Position numbers and translations under genes: made by a program. Source: Rotaria sp. Silwood1 (lineage: Eukaryota > Rotifera > Eurotatoria > Philodinida > Philodinidae). From it: a DNA stretch of 64,000 nucleotides. Positions 1 to 12,273 of this stretch are shown in pieces (the stretch's first letter is position 1; the number at the start of each line of letters is the position of its first letter). Where the stretch lies: contig CAJNOP010000281.1 of NCBI GenBank assembly GCA_905250075.1, positions 180,774 to 244,773 of the forward strand, in the 5' to 3' direction. Under the pieces are notes generated by a model. It was given only the letters and a program-made list of their open reading frames with translations. It ran no database searches and was not told the origin of the DNA.

Positions 1-2746
1 ACAGAAAACGCGATTTACAATGGATATGCTTTCAAACAAGATATTTTTCTGTTTCGAAATTGACTTGATTGGCTAGATGTTCTTATTTAAAAATGACCTT
101 CTGCTAATTGATTTGTCCTATTTATCTGTAACCTTCCTTATTCAATCTTTTTGATCAATGAAAATGTACTTTATTAACTACATGATGCATTCTAATAACC
201 AGTATAATTTATACATATTGGTATTTTATCTTTTGTAGTGTAGATGTATTATATAGTTTAAAACAAAAATATGTTTCATACTAAAAGATTGCTAAAGAAT
301 CGATGAATATTGGAGTAAATCGATTCTATCTATTTGTAAATTCACTAAAGACAGATATGAGCGAATGCTAGATAAGTCTTTATAGGACTCTTACGTCTCC
401 AAAATAAACGTCAAAAGTCATATGAGAGAATTTCTTCAATCGATACCGTTCGTTTGAACTAATTTTTTTCGAATAGAGTAGAGTTACAATGAAGATGAAG
501 ACTACAAAATGAATTTATCTATTGCTATTTAGTTTTAGAAAACATGAACACAACTGATTTCTGTATTTCAGATTATTTTATTTGGCTTATGTCTCAATAA
601 TTTAAATTGACAATTGCATTACAAACTCATCTTATATATCATATTCATTTTAACAGTCATATATCAATGTAATTTGTTGTTCGTAGGATAAATGATTCTG
701 TCTCTACTTTTTGTGCTTGACTTTCATTTAAATGCTAAGTAATTTATTGAAAATAACCCTAAGCAAAAAAAATCATTTTAGCTAAATAGTAACATTCACA
801 AATAACAATATTCCAAATCTATATCAATCCATACCCTTATGCGTACGAATCAATAAAACTGGGTTCTCAGCAACTTTAATTTTAACGGAGAATTTTGTCA
901 ATTTCAGCGTGTTTGTGTGTCGATATGAGTTCTGGATGTTAATGAAAGCCTTCTTTTTAAAAACACTCTCGTCTCTACACTCGCATCTACATCCTAAATT
1001 TGAAATAAACTTTCAATGACAAATATTTATTGAAAAAATAAAGTGAATGGAGGTGAAAACGTACTGGAAAATAGGGAACCCAAAAAAATCTTGAAAGACT
1101 AATACAGATCACGTATAAAAGAAACAGGTATGCATTCACACATGACATCAGAACGAAAAATATAAGTGAAATATACATGTATCACGGTGATGGTTCAATA
1201 CTGACAGAAGGAAAGAAAGAAAGAAAATATAAACGCCATACCACCATAAAAGAATTCAATCTGTCTTAGATAATTGTACTTAGTCCTTATTAGAAATTAT
1301 TTAGTGTTAATAATTTTTACTTAGCAATTTTGTTTTATAACTATGATTTCAATTTATAAACTTAGCAAATACAATTCTTCTTCAAATATTAGTAATATTT
1401 ACTGACGTTGTGCACAATGATGCGTACATGATCATAAATGAATCAAATACAGCATTTTTATGGTGTGCTGTAGATTTTCATTTACAGATATCCGTTTACA
1501 GTTTGATATATGGCTCTTGTAAGATACGAATAAATTACAAATCGCATTTCTGCATTAGCTATTATAGTTAAATACGAATCTGAAACAGTTTTTATACATG
1601 CCTTTTACATTTGGAAAAAGCATTATGAACAGATTCGTTCTAATCGATTCAAATTATCATAATACAATACAACAGTTACTAGTAACATTTATTTCATTTA
1701 AATTTTCTCAATTTTAAAGAAAAAATGAAAATAGTACAAATAATGATACTGACTATACTTTTTCGTACATGACTAGCGTTTACATTTGATTTTACTCTTA
1801 TTTTCATGGATCAACAAGGTTATTTTCTAATCGGCAATACTTTTTATACTTGCTTGACTATTTTTTTATTGCATAATTTATATAAAAGACATTTTATTCA
1901 TGAGATAATTAACGTCATTTGACTCTAGTAAATTATACTTATCATTACAGTCCAATCTAATAGTTATATTCTACGCATATGTACAAACTTGCTTTAAATG
2001 TGTTCGAAGAAGAGAACTGATAAATTATATCGAAGAAGAAAAAACATATACCTTGACAATTCTACCGTGACGATTTTTTTTTTATCATACGTATCACTTT
2101 TGTTTTTCTTTTCTACTTTTTAAACGAATTGATGAAATACTGATTGAAAAAAAAAGAAGTAAGCTTTTAAACAATAACACAAAAACTATACTAAAAATTG
2201 CATATCATATCAATCGACTTTTTGTCTTAATTTACCTCAAAATTATAAATGAATAAAAGAAATTATAGTTAATTCTATCTTTCATATGTCCTATGCAAAG
2301 AAAATCAGTCTCTTTAGTTAGTTGACTTAGAACATTAAAAGCAATCAAATTCTTGCGGACAGAAAAATGAATATTTCTGAAACTTTATCCACTGATGATG
2401 AACATTAAAAATCTGAGCATGTATCTACTGAAAACTGAATAAAACATCCTCCATGTGTAGATAACAAGGGCATTTAACGAAGTTTCATAAAGAAAAGCTC
2501 ATGAACTTTAGTTAAATCTCAGAAATTTGTAAAAATGCGTTAAATTTCTCACACTTTTTCAGACGTGATTATCTTTTTAACGATAACTAACTCGTTACAT
2601 GTTCTTAATTATTGTATTCGTTGTCACGCATGATGTTTTAAAGTCGATTAAAGGGTGCTGATTAAACAACGACAGATATGTAGATTGTGTGCCAATCAAC
2701 GTCAGTGGCACGATCTGATTATAAAAATACTAACAGGCAAGAGTTT
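1..2746. other. AT-rich stretch without a recognised gene
   Basis: Read on both strands, I see only short open frames of low complexity with no conserved motif, signal peptide or splice pattern. No inverted repeat or tandem array stands out. Probably intergenic. Confidence 0.5.
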
Positions 2747-2783
2747 GAGGGTGTGGGTGACAAAAAGAGCCACACTCACCCAT
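2747..2783. repeat. Telomere-like hairpin 1
   Basis: G-rich arm GGGTGTGGGTGA, then a loop with AAAAAGAG, then C-rich arm CCACACTCACCC. The shortest and one of the cleanest members of the family found across the window. Confidence 0.8.
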
Positions 2784-4274
2784 ACGGCCATACCTCAGTT
2801 AGAAAAATATTTCTAAATTATTGATAGCTTTCATTTGATCATGGGAGTCAGAGTATTAAAAAAAACAATCGAGCTTTGTTAACGAATCATGAAGCTCTAT
2901 GGTGACACTGAAACTCAACTCCGAGGTAACTGTTTTTGAGAGCATTGTTTGCTTCCTTATCAGTTTACGGTTGCAACACAAAATGTATATTTAACGAATA
3001 TGTTGTTTGTCTTCAGTTGCGATGGCATATTTTCAAAATAAAAATATCTATTTTGTGGACTTCTATGGGCTCTATCTATTACACAAAAAAAATGAATTAA
3101 GCAATAAATTTCAAGAAAGAAGTTTTTTTTTTGTAAAGAACCTCGCATTAGTATATTATTTTTAATGCCAATGAAAAACATAAACTAGTTGTTTTCTTTT
3201 CGAAATGTACTTGACCTTAATCTAACGAATGAAAGCTGCCGCTCTTTATATACAATTAAATGTTGAACAGTTCTATTCAATCAACAACTATTGAACAGCC
3301 ATGTCTAACTTTGAATTATTAATATCTATTTGATACACGAGTTTCTTCCAGGCTATCTGTTCTATCGAAAACAACAAAAACTGTCAGTAAAATGATCTCA
3401 TACATCATTATAATGTGAATGACGATAGCTTCAAATACCTCTCTTATGATACATGGGTTCTCATTTCTCGAAGTAGGCAAAATGAATCACACTCTACAGC
3501 ACAGATCCGAGTGAATTCGCTTGATCCCAACCGTTATCAAAAAATCCACTAGAAAGGAGCTGGCCCCAATGTGACCAATGTCACTTTTCAATCAGCAAGA
3601 ACAGATGCTATACTTTGATCTTCGCCGAAAAGGCTGAGAAGCGATAACTATTTTATTGAGTTGAAATCTCCACTGTGGTCTTGTGCTTACGAATTACTAG
3701 ACGCACTGAACGAAAAGAATATGTAATGTGTAAATAAATCATAGATATTGTACCTTACAGGTGGACAACGACAGTTGCTTATTATAAACTTCCCAAGAGG
3801 TGAATGATCAGCTCTGATCAAGTTCATGTTGCGATGACGAAAATGTACGGGCTAACGACAACATTAGCCTATCAGAGCAACATTCTACAATAAGAGACGA
3901 AGAATGTTTCTCTATGTTTATGACAGTGAAGTTAATTCTATATTGCTGCGAACATGATTGTAAGTAGTTAACTGTGATTGTGCAGTACGTTAGTCTTGTT
4001 GAATATTTTCGCGATAGAAGTTTCGTCAAACGTGAACTTCTATAGTCCGTACTTTCTTTTATGAAACCTCGAAATTCAATATTGAGCAATATGTTGCTCA
4101 ATAGTATCAAGTTTCTTTTAGCGAATAAAGTTCTGTGTGCAAAGTGAAGATATTCTCATTGATATGCTTGAAGCTGAAACTTTTTCTCGATGAATGTTAT
4201 GCACTAAATAATTTTAAAAGCAGTAGTATTGAACCCTCTACAGTAGTAAAATAAATGACAGCTCAGCAGCAGAT
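2784..4274. other. No recognised gene
   Basis: One 100-codon minus-strand frame (3808-4110) shows no signal peptide, domain motif or repeat, and I do not treat it as a gene. Confidence 0.45.
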
Positions 4275-4325
4275 TGGGTGTGGGTGTGGGTGAAAAGACA
4301 ACAAACACCTACACCCACACCCACA
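4275..4325. repeat. Telomere-like hairpin 2
   Basis: Two and a half TGTGGG units form the left arm, the loop is AAAAGACAACAAA, and the right arm is close to its perfect complement. It lies ~700 bp 3' of the NIDO/AMOP/VWD gene. Confidence 0.85.
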
Positions 4326-4357
4326 ATACTTAGTGTACAGTGAACAAGAGCATAAAG

Positions 4358-4460
4358 GATGTGGGTGGGTGTGGATGTGAATGTGAATGAAGACAAGAGT
4401 GCCACATCCACACACAGCCACAACCACAGTGACTATCACATCCGCATCCACACCCCACAC
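4358..4460. repeat. Telomere-like hairpin 3
   Basis: Left arm with GTGGGTGGGTGTGGATG, loop with GAAGACAAGAG, and a longer right arm made of CCACA variants. It sits in tandem with hairpin 2, 32 bp away. Confidence 0.8.
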
Positions 4461-5017
4461 TTTATTCAAACTATATTCTAAAAAAAACATAATATCATAG
4501 GAAAATACATCAGATTGTAGAGAATTTTTCGTGTTATCAGAATATATACTTACTTTTTCAAATGGCTTTTGCTAAAGTAAAGATGCATCTAAAATATTGA
4601 CCACAAAGATAGTGACAAACTCAGGTTATGGGGAATCTAACCATTAGGGTGCGTTTACTCTACTTGATTTCATTTTCAACAAAGAAAAGCAAAGTAAAAT
4701 TAAAATACAGAGGTTGATAGAGAACTTAAAGCGCTATATAATGGTATAATTACTTTTTCCAGAATTTGCTTTCAAAAGTTCTAAAAGAGCTGAAATACCG
4801 ACTGCAACAATTGATTTTCAGGGGTATATATTCTTAACATTGAGTTCAACTAACACAAATCAATAGTTGTCAATATTGTCTGTAGCTCCTCAGAAAACAA
4901 CAACAAAAAACAATCGCGCATCTACAACTCGACAGCCAGATTTGGTACAGAAGTATAAGAAGTTCATGGTGTCTGTTTTGAAAATCCAGAGCAATATGTT
5001 GCTCTCATTATATTTTA
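4461..5017. other. 3' flank of the NIDO/AMOP/VWD gene
   Basis: No gene seen. AT-rich 3' flank for the minus-strand gene that ends at 5018. Confidence 0.4.
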
Positions 5018-8000
5018 TTATTTAAAAAGAAGAATCAGCCGTATAGCAATGAATAGTAGCAAAGCTTGCAGTTCAAATTGACTGGCACTATTTGGAGGAG
5101 CAGTAGGAGGGAAAGTAGGAGAAGGAGTAGGAGATGCAGTAGGAGGTGAAGTAGGAGAAGGAGTAGGAGATGCGGTAGGAAGAGTAATAGGAGGAGTAGT
5201 AGGAGGATCAGTAGTGACTGAGTTGACTGGCTTTACTCGAAAGGCAATCTCATGTGTTGCCATCAAATTGTATGTTGTATCCAGGGCTCGAATTCGAACA
5301 TAATTATCACCTTCAATAGCTGTCCATTCGAATTCACTCGTTAGTACATTAAATGTAGCATCTTTAGGTAAATGCACTGCGGATAGAACAATAACATTCG
5401 ACGGATATTCACTCGAAGCATTTATTTCTAAATGAATTTGATCGCCATGTTTTGCTTCCATGTAAACAGGAAGTGAAATATCGAATAGAGGCGGATTTCG
5501 TTGGTCGACTTTGATTGATGAAATTTCATCACCGGCATTAAATGATGTTTGACCAAATGTTTCATCTTTTGTCACTGATATATCATAGTAGCATGTTCTT
5601 TGAGCAATACTCCATGAAGACGATTCCGAGGTAGGATCAATTTTGCAAGCACATGGAATAGATTCGTCTTGCTCTGGTGAAACACTGGGCTGTGTAAATG
5701 ACGGCAGAAATAATCGGTTTTGTTCTTTGAAAAATTCAGCTGATTGATCCGATTCATAGTGAAATAAAGAAGCAGTTGGATCGATAGCCCAAGTAACGCC
5801 GAATTGTTGATGAATTTGTTCTAATGAGGCAGTACTACTCACTATTTGTCCATCTTGAGCTCGCAGATCATTAGTGGCTTGATTATCATAGGTACCCAAT
5901 AGACCATACGTTCGTCCACGAAACATGCCAGCTACAGAAGCAGCTACATTGAGTACGAGTATTGCCGATGGTGATGTCATTTCAATTAGATTGATTTGAA
6001 TAGTAACACTGAGTGTCCAAGAGAGGGTGAGCACAATTCCATCAGTTAAATTTCGTTCGATGGTCATTTCAGGGAAGAAGAACGTATTGATATTGTCTTC
6101 GAACTCGATCATTTCAGTTCCACGACGTACAACAAGATTTTCACGACGAGAAACAGTGATACTTATCGGTTGACTTTCAGGATCACTTGATCGAGCAGCA
6201 AAACCTTTTGTAACAGTGACGTCATTCGACGAGATTGGAATAGTACGAATTTGTGACATAAATCTGTAGGATTGTTCGAAAGGATTGAATGCGGCTGGTG
6301 GAGACAGATCCTCACTAATGGCCAAATAGGTATACTCTCCGTAACCATTGAACATGTAAGATGTTCCATCAAGTGTGATGAAGTGAGGATCACCCCATGT
6401 GCCACCATTTTCACCCATCGTATTGCTACCTCTTCGTGGCGGTCGATAGCGCATATATGTGTTGCATATGTCATCATGGGTATCCATCATACAACATTGT
6501 AGATAAGGCAAAGTGTCATCGAAGAAATGTTGGACAGGCGATGATGCAAGTCGATATCGATCATCCGTACCTGCTCCTGTACCACGTGTGATTAATTGTC
6601 CTTCGATATCGTAACAACATTCGGCACCAGCACCATGAATATTTGAGCTTTTCGATAAATAACATTCTACGGCCGACTGTTCATCACGTTGAGGACGAGC
6701 CCGGTGAAGCCAGCAATTGTTCGAATCCGGATTACCTCGATAGCATTGACTATCAAATTCGTAACAACAACGACCGGCAGCTACGGCTTGTGTGCGTGTC
6801 ATTGGACAGGGAAGAAGACTACCACCATTCCATGTCGATGGTTCTGGCTGTCGACGAGACCATTCGACGCACGATTGGGAAGCGAGTGAAGAAGGATTGC
6901 GAACAATGAGAATGCCTGTATTCAATCCAGCATACGTTTTAGATTCGAAGCGAGCTACAACCCGAATAAAACATGTTGTAATAGACGAGATACTCTCAGG
7001 TAATTGAAGACGAATCGAGCTAAAGGTAGAATTTAAGTTTTGTGCAAGGATCACAGACGGACTCTCCTGTTGCAATTGCGACCAATTCTTAAGACTCACT
7101 TTCCATAATTCAATGTCAATTTTAGTTTCATCGGGAAATGTGTCTCGTGTAGATTCCGAAAAGCGCCAAGTGAGCGTGACATTATGTCCAACATTGAGTA
7201 GGTTGTCTCCGTTGCCCGTTTCAATGGTTACATCGTCGGAACCGAATCGTAATGGGGCATAAGTGAAAATACCAGCTGAAATATAAGAGTTTCCATCGTC
7301 AATCGATAAACTTACTAGTACTGGACCATATATCGATGCAAAAGGTGTCAAACATATGACTCGAAATCGATCAATGATGAGACCATCGACAATTTGCGAT
7401 GATGAATCAAATCGACATTTGGGTTTTGTCCCATTATCGAAGCATGGTCCTTGAATATTGAGTGCTGTAAAACCGAGTTGCGAGCTGATGCGTGGGCGAA
7501 GGGTAGCAACAGATGCGTTAGTACCACAGCCGCCGGCACCAATCTCATCCGTATCGACACGAAAAACAAAGAGACCAGGAACATTAACATTGCTTTCATG
7601 AACTAGTCGGATAACATCTTCTGTTCGAGAATATGGAAGCATTTCGAAAGCAATTCCATCACCTGCATTGAAACCTGCCTGAGCGTAGGGTTCCGTAGTG
7701 TATCCTGGTCCGGCCCATTGCAAATCGTGATAGAGTATGAAGGCAAAACTACGATCTCCATCCGTAGCTAAGACGATTTGAAATGTATTCAAACGATCAA
7801 TTTTACTATTGTAAGCACCCACACGATACCAAGTGCCCGTGATGACCATCGTAGGCGCGAACGGACGTTGTTGAGGGAAAAATCTTCGCACATAACCACT
7901 TGCTTTCGTAAACACGGACAATGTTGTATTCGATACAGATGTATCTGTATAAATCTGATATTAAACTTTGTTACCAATACCACTGACACCACCTCGCGTG

Positions 8001-8302
8001 TCAATATCCGCCCAGAATCCGGTTACCAGACGTTGATTGTTCGCTAGTGGGAATGGATCTGGGACGTACTGAGAAATTTCTGAGAGAAATGAAAAGAGAC
8101 CGTTGTTTGCCACCCAAAGTTGACGGTGATTGTTGTCAAAATAGGGAAACAAGTGTGGGAGAGCGAGAGGACCTACGCTCGAGTCATCGTTGGGCGGCAC
8201 AGTAGAGTCGCCTACCTGAGGCCCAAATGGAAAGAAATCATCCAATGATAAAGCGCTCGACGAGCGTACAAGAATAACACTGAAGATGAATAATGATAGC
8301 AT
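5018..8302 (-). CDS. NIDO-AMOP-VWD surface protein (Mesh/SUSD2/MUC4-like), one in-frame stop
   Basis: The frame begins at ATG 8302 with a clear signal peptide (MLSLFIFSVILVRSSSA). A NIDO domain follows, spanning about residues 45-200 (WVANNGLFSF, GFWADIDTRGG, TGTWYRVGAY). Next comes an E-set/IPT-like stretch, then a Cys-rich AMOP region (CVEWSRRQPE, GRCCYEF, CNTYMRYRPP), then a VWD domain starting TWGDPHFITLDGTSYMFNG. A cadherin/Ig-like segment, a Pro/Ser/Thr stalk with repeated PTPSPT, and a hydrophobic C-terminus that could be a GPI signal complete it. This order matches Drosophila Mesh and vertebrate SUSD2/MUC4, which are extracellular adhesion or barrier proteins; the terminal sushi domain seems absent. 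A TAA at 7961-7963 interrupts the frame inside NIDO, at a spot where a Tyr would fit (GNKV-stop-YQIY). Both sides are in the same frame, 13 codons separate the stop from the long downstream frame, and the domain is contiguous. It may be a nonsense allele or, less likely, a 30-nt intron. Confidence 0.85.
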
Positions 8303-10313
8303 TTTTGTGAAACTACAACAATAGCTATGTTAAAGTACTTCGTTTTATAGGTGAGGTGGACAAGAGCATTATTCATGATATAAGATCTAATCGTCTAAAC
8401 TCAGTTTTTATTATATCCTCAAAATAGCTATTATTTCCTAGTTACGCATACAAGAAGAATGAAATATTTTCGCAAACGTTCATGACTGAATTATATCATA
8501 GTCATAAAACTTCAGTTTTACATACATGAGCGCATAATAATGGTGTTGTTGTTGGTAATCATAGTTATTCTGGCTATCTTGCTGGTGTATTGGTCCACTT
8601 GAAGACACTTTCGTTTCTTCTTTAGTTTTTTCTTCCTTGCAAATAATGCAATGAAAAGCGTTCGATAAAGATTAGCATAATAAAACTCATACGAAGAGAA
8701 ACTACACTTACGAAAAAGATTATGTACCATTCACGATCTGATGTAAAAGTCGCACAAAAGAAAAAAGACTGATTTGAGGCAAACGCAAATCGTTTTCGTA
8801 GAAATTTATAGTGATAACATAATCTTCAACGAACGCTTAGAGGAAAAACAACGCACCAATGATTGAACAAACTAACTGTGATCAATAAAACTGAACATCA
8901 TGCATAAAAATTGACTAGGTGAATATAAAAACAACTGCAATAATGTGTCCTAATGTTACTACTGAATGATTAGTGCATTGTCAACAATTTCAATGTCGGC
9001 ATTTTGTTTTCGTTAAAATCTTTAATATCGAATTTCCTTAGCCGTTTCCGGTTGAATGCTGCCATCTGGCAACATTTAGTCAATATTTCATGAAGGGTTG
9101 ACTTATACTGATGATACATAGTTTTGACTAAGTATTTTTCCAAAAGATTCAGTCTTCAATTCTCTATAAGATCATAAAGAAATAAATGTCAGCGAGACAA
9201 ATGCAAAAAATGTTATTAAAATACTACTGTAAACATGCAATATCAACAACTTTCCAGCCCAAAATACGATTTTCTTGTATTTATATATTCTCATGTCAAG
9301 CTATAAAGACAAATTAAACTGCCCGTTTTGTAGAGCTTCAAGCTCTCTATCTAATTAGTATGTTAAAAAAAGTTCTATAACAGAGCTTTATAGCATAAAA
9401 TCAACGAAACCTTCCAAACAATTTGATCTTTTTTAGCATAATTTTGCATTTTCTTGAAAAATTCATTGAACTTGGCCAAGTAATACTTCTTTAGTGCAAC
9501 ATGTTTAGTTGCCGAAAAGCTACTGCGTCATACTATGAAAGTCTATGTCCATTCTTAATAAATGTCTCTCCCTGCCGACCAGATGCAATTAGGAAGCCAA
9601 CGTATAACAGATATGGAATAGTTGTCCAATAATTGGATATTCTGATGATATTTGTTAGTAATTTTCTTTCTTATGTTTCATCAGATAGAGCGTTCATGAT
9701 TGTACCAGAGGTAGCACTTTAAAACTTTTAATAAGTGTTTTAGTCGTAAGAAAAAACGTAAGTCAACATGAATAGAAGTTCATGGAAAGTTATTAATAAT
9801 ATTTGTTCTCAGTATTACTAAAAAAAATTTTTGTGTTTTATCTCTATGGCATGACTTTCTCTATGCTTTTACAGAGAACTGACCACCGAATCTTTTAATA
9901 AAAACGTATTCCGAAATTATAAAAACTGAAAGAGATATGGGAGAGATACGAAGCCTGCCATTAATTTTGCGCCACCCATTACTATAAGATCAAAACCTTT
10001 TTTCCAAGAAAGAAACGACTGACTTTGTGACTTTTTTTTGAATTAATTCACTTAAAATAGCTTTCGTAACTTTAATGGCTTTGAAAAGTATATACTCCTA
10101 AGCAAAATCTTGCCCTCCTCTTTCTTATTACGCTATCATACTTCACATCAAACTTATTACCTAGCAAAGATATGATATAATAGTTTTATTTCAATGTGAT
10201 GTACAGATCATACCGAAATAAAACTCTTATGTCATATCTTTACTTGGTAATAAAGTTGATGCGCATGAAATATGTTAGTATGATAAGAAAAAGAAGGAAA
10301 AAACTTTTTCGGA
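8303..10313. other. Intergenic, no recognised gene
   Basis: Upstream region of the minus-strand NIDO gene and downstream region of the minus-strand repeat-bearing gene. AT-rich with short meaningless frames only. Confidence 0.45.
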
Positions 10314-10498
10314 GTGTAGGTGTGAATGTGGATTGGGTGTTGGTGTGGGTGCGAGTGTGGGTGTGTGGATGTGGGTGAGTGTGTAGGCAGTTATGGGTCT
10401 AGTTGTGCGTGTAGGTGTGGATAGGGCGGTCTGGTCGCGTCTGGGAGAGTTCGTGTTGGTGTGAGCGTAAAGAAAAAGTATAGTCACACCCACACTCT
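10314..10498. repeat. Telomere-like hairpin 4 (long G-rich arm)
   Basis: About 150 bp of GTGGGT-like repeats with substitutions, then a short A-rich loop and a short right arm CACACCCACACTCT. Strongly asymmetric: the G arm is much longer than the C arm. It lies ~300 bp 3' of the gene at 10802-11557. Confidence 0.8.
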
Positions 10499-10801
10499 AG
10501 TTGTTATAAAAATACCGAACTGATTTCCAGGACAAATTTTTGACTGCAGATGTTTTTGGTCTTCGCCAAAAGTTTGCCCTCAATGAACTAATTTTAAAGT
10601 AGATAAAATAATTCTTAATGTATAAGCGAGAAAGAGCATACAATTTTCATTCTGCTTATTAATTTATAAATAGGTAAAAAATTGAATGGATATGTTGTGC
10701 ACAGACATTTTACTCACAGGCTAAATTCTTTATTATAGATTCAATACAAATCACACACATGAGTTAGTCAAAAACAAATAGAAATTAAATGAAACGAAAA
10801 G

Positions 10802-11557
10802 TTATTTATTACAGACGATTTTCGCCAATCCTATAAAAATCAAAGTAGCGATCGCCATGAGGTTTCCGAGTGTTTTGATAGCGCTGTTCTTATATTCGTT
10901 CGTACTATTTCTATACTCGGCAGAATTAGTCGTATATTCGTTAGTACTATTTGTATACTCGATAGGATTATTCGTATATTCGTTAGCACTACTTCTATAC
11001 TCCGTAGGATTAGTCGTATATTCGTTAGTACTATTTGTATACTCGATAGGATTATTCGTATATTCGTTAGTACTACTTCTATACTCCGTAGGATTAGTCG
11101 TATATTCGTTAGTACTATCTCTATACTCGGTAGGATTATATGTATATTCGTTAGTACTATCTCTATATTCAGTAGGATTCTTCGTATATTCGATATCATT
11201 AATCCTATAAACCTTCCAAATACATTCCGAGCTGATTGGACTGGTAGCTACAATAGTATTACTCTCGGAGCTGAGAGTAAATTCTATGGTTACAAAATAT
11301 ATGGTAAAAGAAGTCGTATAGCCGTTCGGATACGGAACATCGCCTGAGATTGAGGGTAGCCCAAAGCATTGACCATCCAGATTGGCTGAAATTGTCAAAG
11401 TGTCTGTTGAAGAATTCGTCACTATTGTTTGTCCAGATAAACAACAACAAACTGTTGTGTTGCATCCATTATCAGCAATAAAAGTACCAATCCATGTCTG
11501 CGAGTGAACAAGTATGATGATAGATGTTCCAAGGAGAAAAGTAATTGTTGACTGCAT
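10802..11557 (-). CDS. Secreted/GPI-like protein with tandem 14-residue repeats
   Basis: 251 residues, single exon. Residues 1-19 form a signal peptide (MQSTITFLLGTSIIILVHS). Residues 20-120 are a small Cys-rich module (WIGTF, NGCNTTVCCCLSG, GQCFGLP, SECIWKV) whose double-Cys pattern suggests a disulfide-bonded secreted domain that I cannot name. Residues ~124-230 are about seven and a half units of a 14-residue repeat (NEYTTNPTEYRSST type) with many N-S-T sequons. A hydrophobic tail (LGNLMAIATLIFIGLAKIV) could be a membrane anchor or GPI signal. A cell-surface or extracellular role is inferred; no function is proposed. Start chosen because the signal peptide begins there. Confidence 0.65.
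   Translation of the reverse strand: MQSTITFLLGTSIIILVHSQTWIGTFIADNGCNTTVCCCLSGQTIVTNSSTDTLTISANLDGQCFGLPSISGDVPYPNGYTTSFTIYFVTIEFTLSSESNTIVATSPISSECIWKVYRINDIEYTKNPTEYRDSTNEYTYNPTEYRDSTNEYTTNPTEYRSSTNEYTNNPIEYTNSTNEYTTNPTEYRSSANEYTNNPIEYTNSTNEYTTNSAEYRNSTNEYKNSAIKTLGNLMAIATLIFIGLAKIVCNK
10870..11190. repeat. 42-bp coding minisatellite
   Basis: Tandem 42-bp units inside the surface-protein gene. Alternating PTEYRSS and PIEYTNS types give an 84-bp higher-order period in the middle. The antisense strand is also open across the array, a by-product of the period being a multiple of three. Confidence 0.8.
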
Positions 11558-12273
11558 GTTATTTTTGGTGAAGATAACACGAAACTAGCTGATACTCAAC
11601 TTATGTGATTATAGCTGCATCTATTCCTTGTATACATGTCCATGACCAAGCAGAGTTCGACAAGAATATAATAGGAATGACGTGTGAGTGGATATTTGAA
11701 GTATATATAAATATATATGTATTTTTTCTTCGTTCTCTGCCAGCTTTCGAGTGCTCGACAGTTCCAATATTTCGAGCCTTCGGCAAACATTGAAGTTTCA
11801 AGAACTCAAAAAGCGAAAACTTATTGAAAGAATACGATCGATTCCTCGGGCGAACTTCGACCACTTGAAACCTATCAAAGTTCCAACTAATCAAGAAAAA
11901 GAAATGCATTGACAGAATAATTTTGAGTGGTCCAATAGAAGCAAAATTGGTTTAATACTAGTTTTGTCTGCTGAGTCTAATTTTCATTGCATGATACTTT
12001 CCTAAATAGGGATGTTGACATGTCTTTGACTTCTATTCAATGGTTTTAACAAATTTATGCATGTCTGACATATATCTCACATCAATTTCGTAATTTTCAA
12101 AACAATGCATAATGTCGAGTGACGACAACTAAGACCGAAATTCGTTAGTGTTCTCTTGAAGACAATGTAATACCAAATTTTAGCGCTTTACATGTTGAAA
12201 TAAATCTGTAAGCGTTGATTTAATACTTGATCACAGAAGTGAGTCGATTATTGAACGTCTTATTCATTAAATA
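11558..12273. other. Intergenic
   Basis: Upstream of the repeat-bearing gene. No gene recognised. Confidence 0.4.

Noticed and set aside
6272-7007. Plus-strand open frames inside the NIDO/AMOP/VWD gene
   Set aside because: Shadows of the minus-strand coding sequence with no motifs of their own.
7944-7973. A 30-nt intron hiding the TAA of the NIDO gene
   Set aside because: GT and AG are available, but it would remove conserved NIDO residues and is much shorter than the other introns here (47-82 nt for most). Kept only as an alternative.
10857-11210. Long plus-strand open frame over the 42-bp repeats
   Set aside because: Antisense by-product of a repeat whose period is a multiple of three. 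The minus-strand gene has a signal peptide and anchor; the plus frame has neither.
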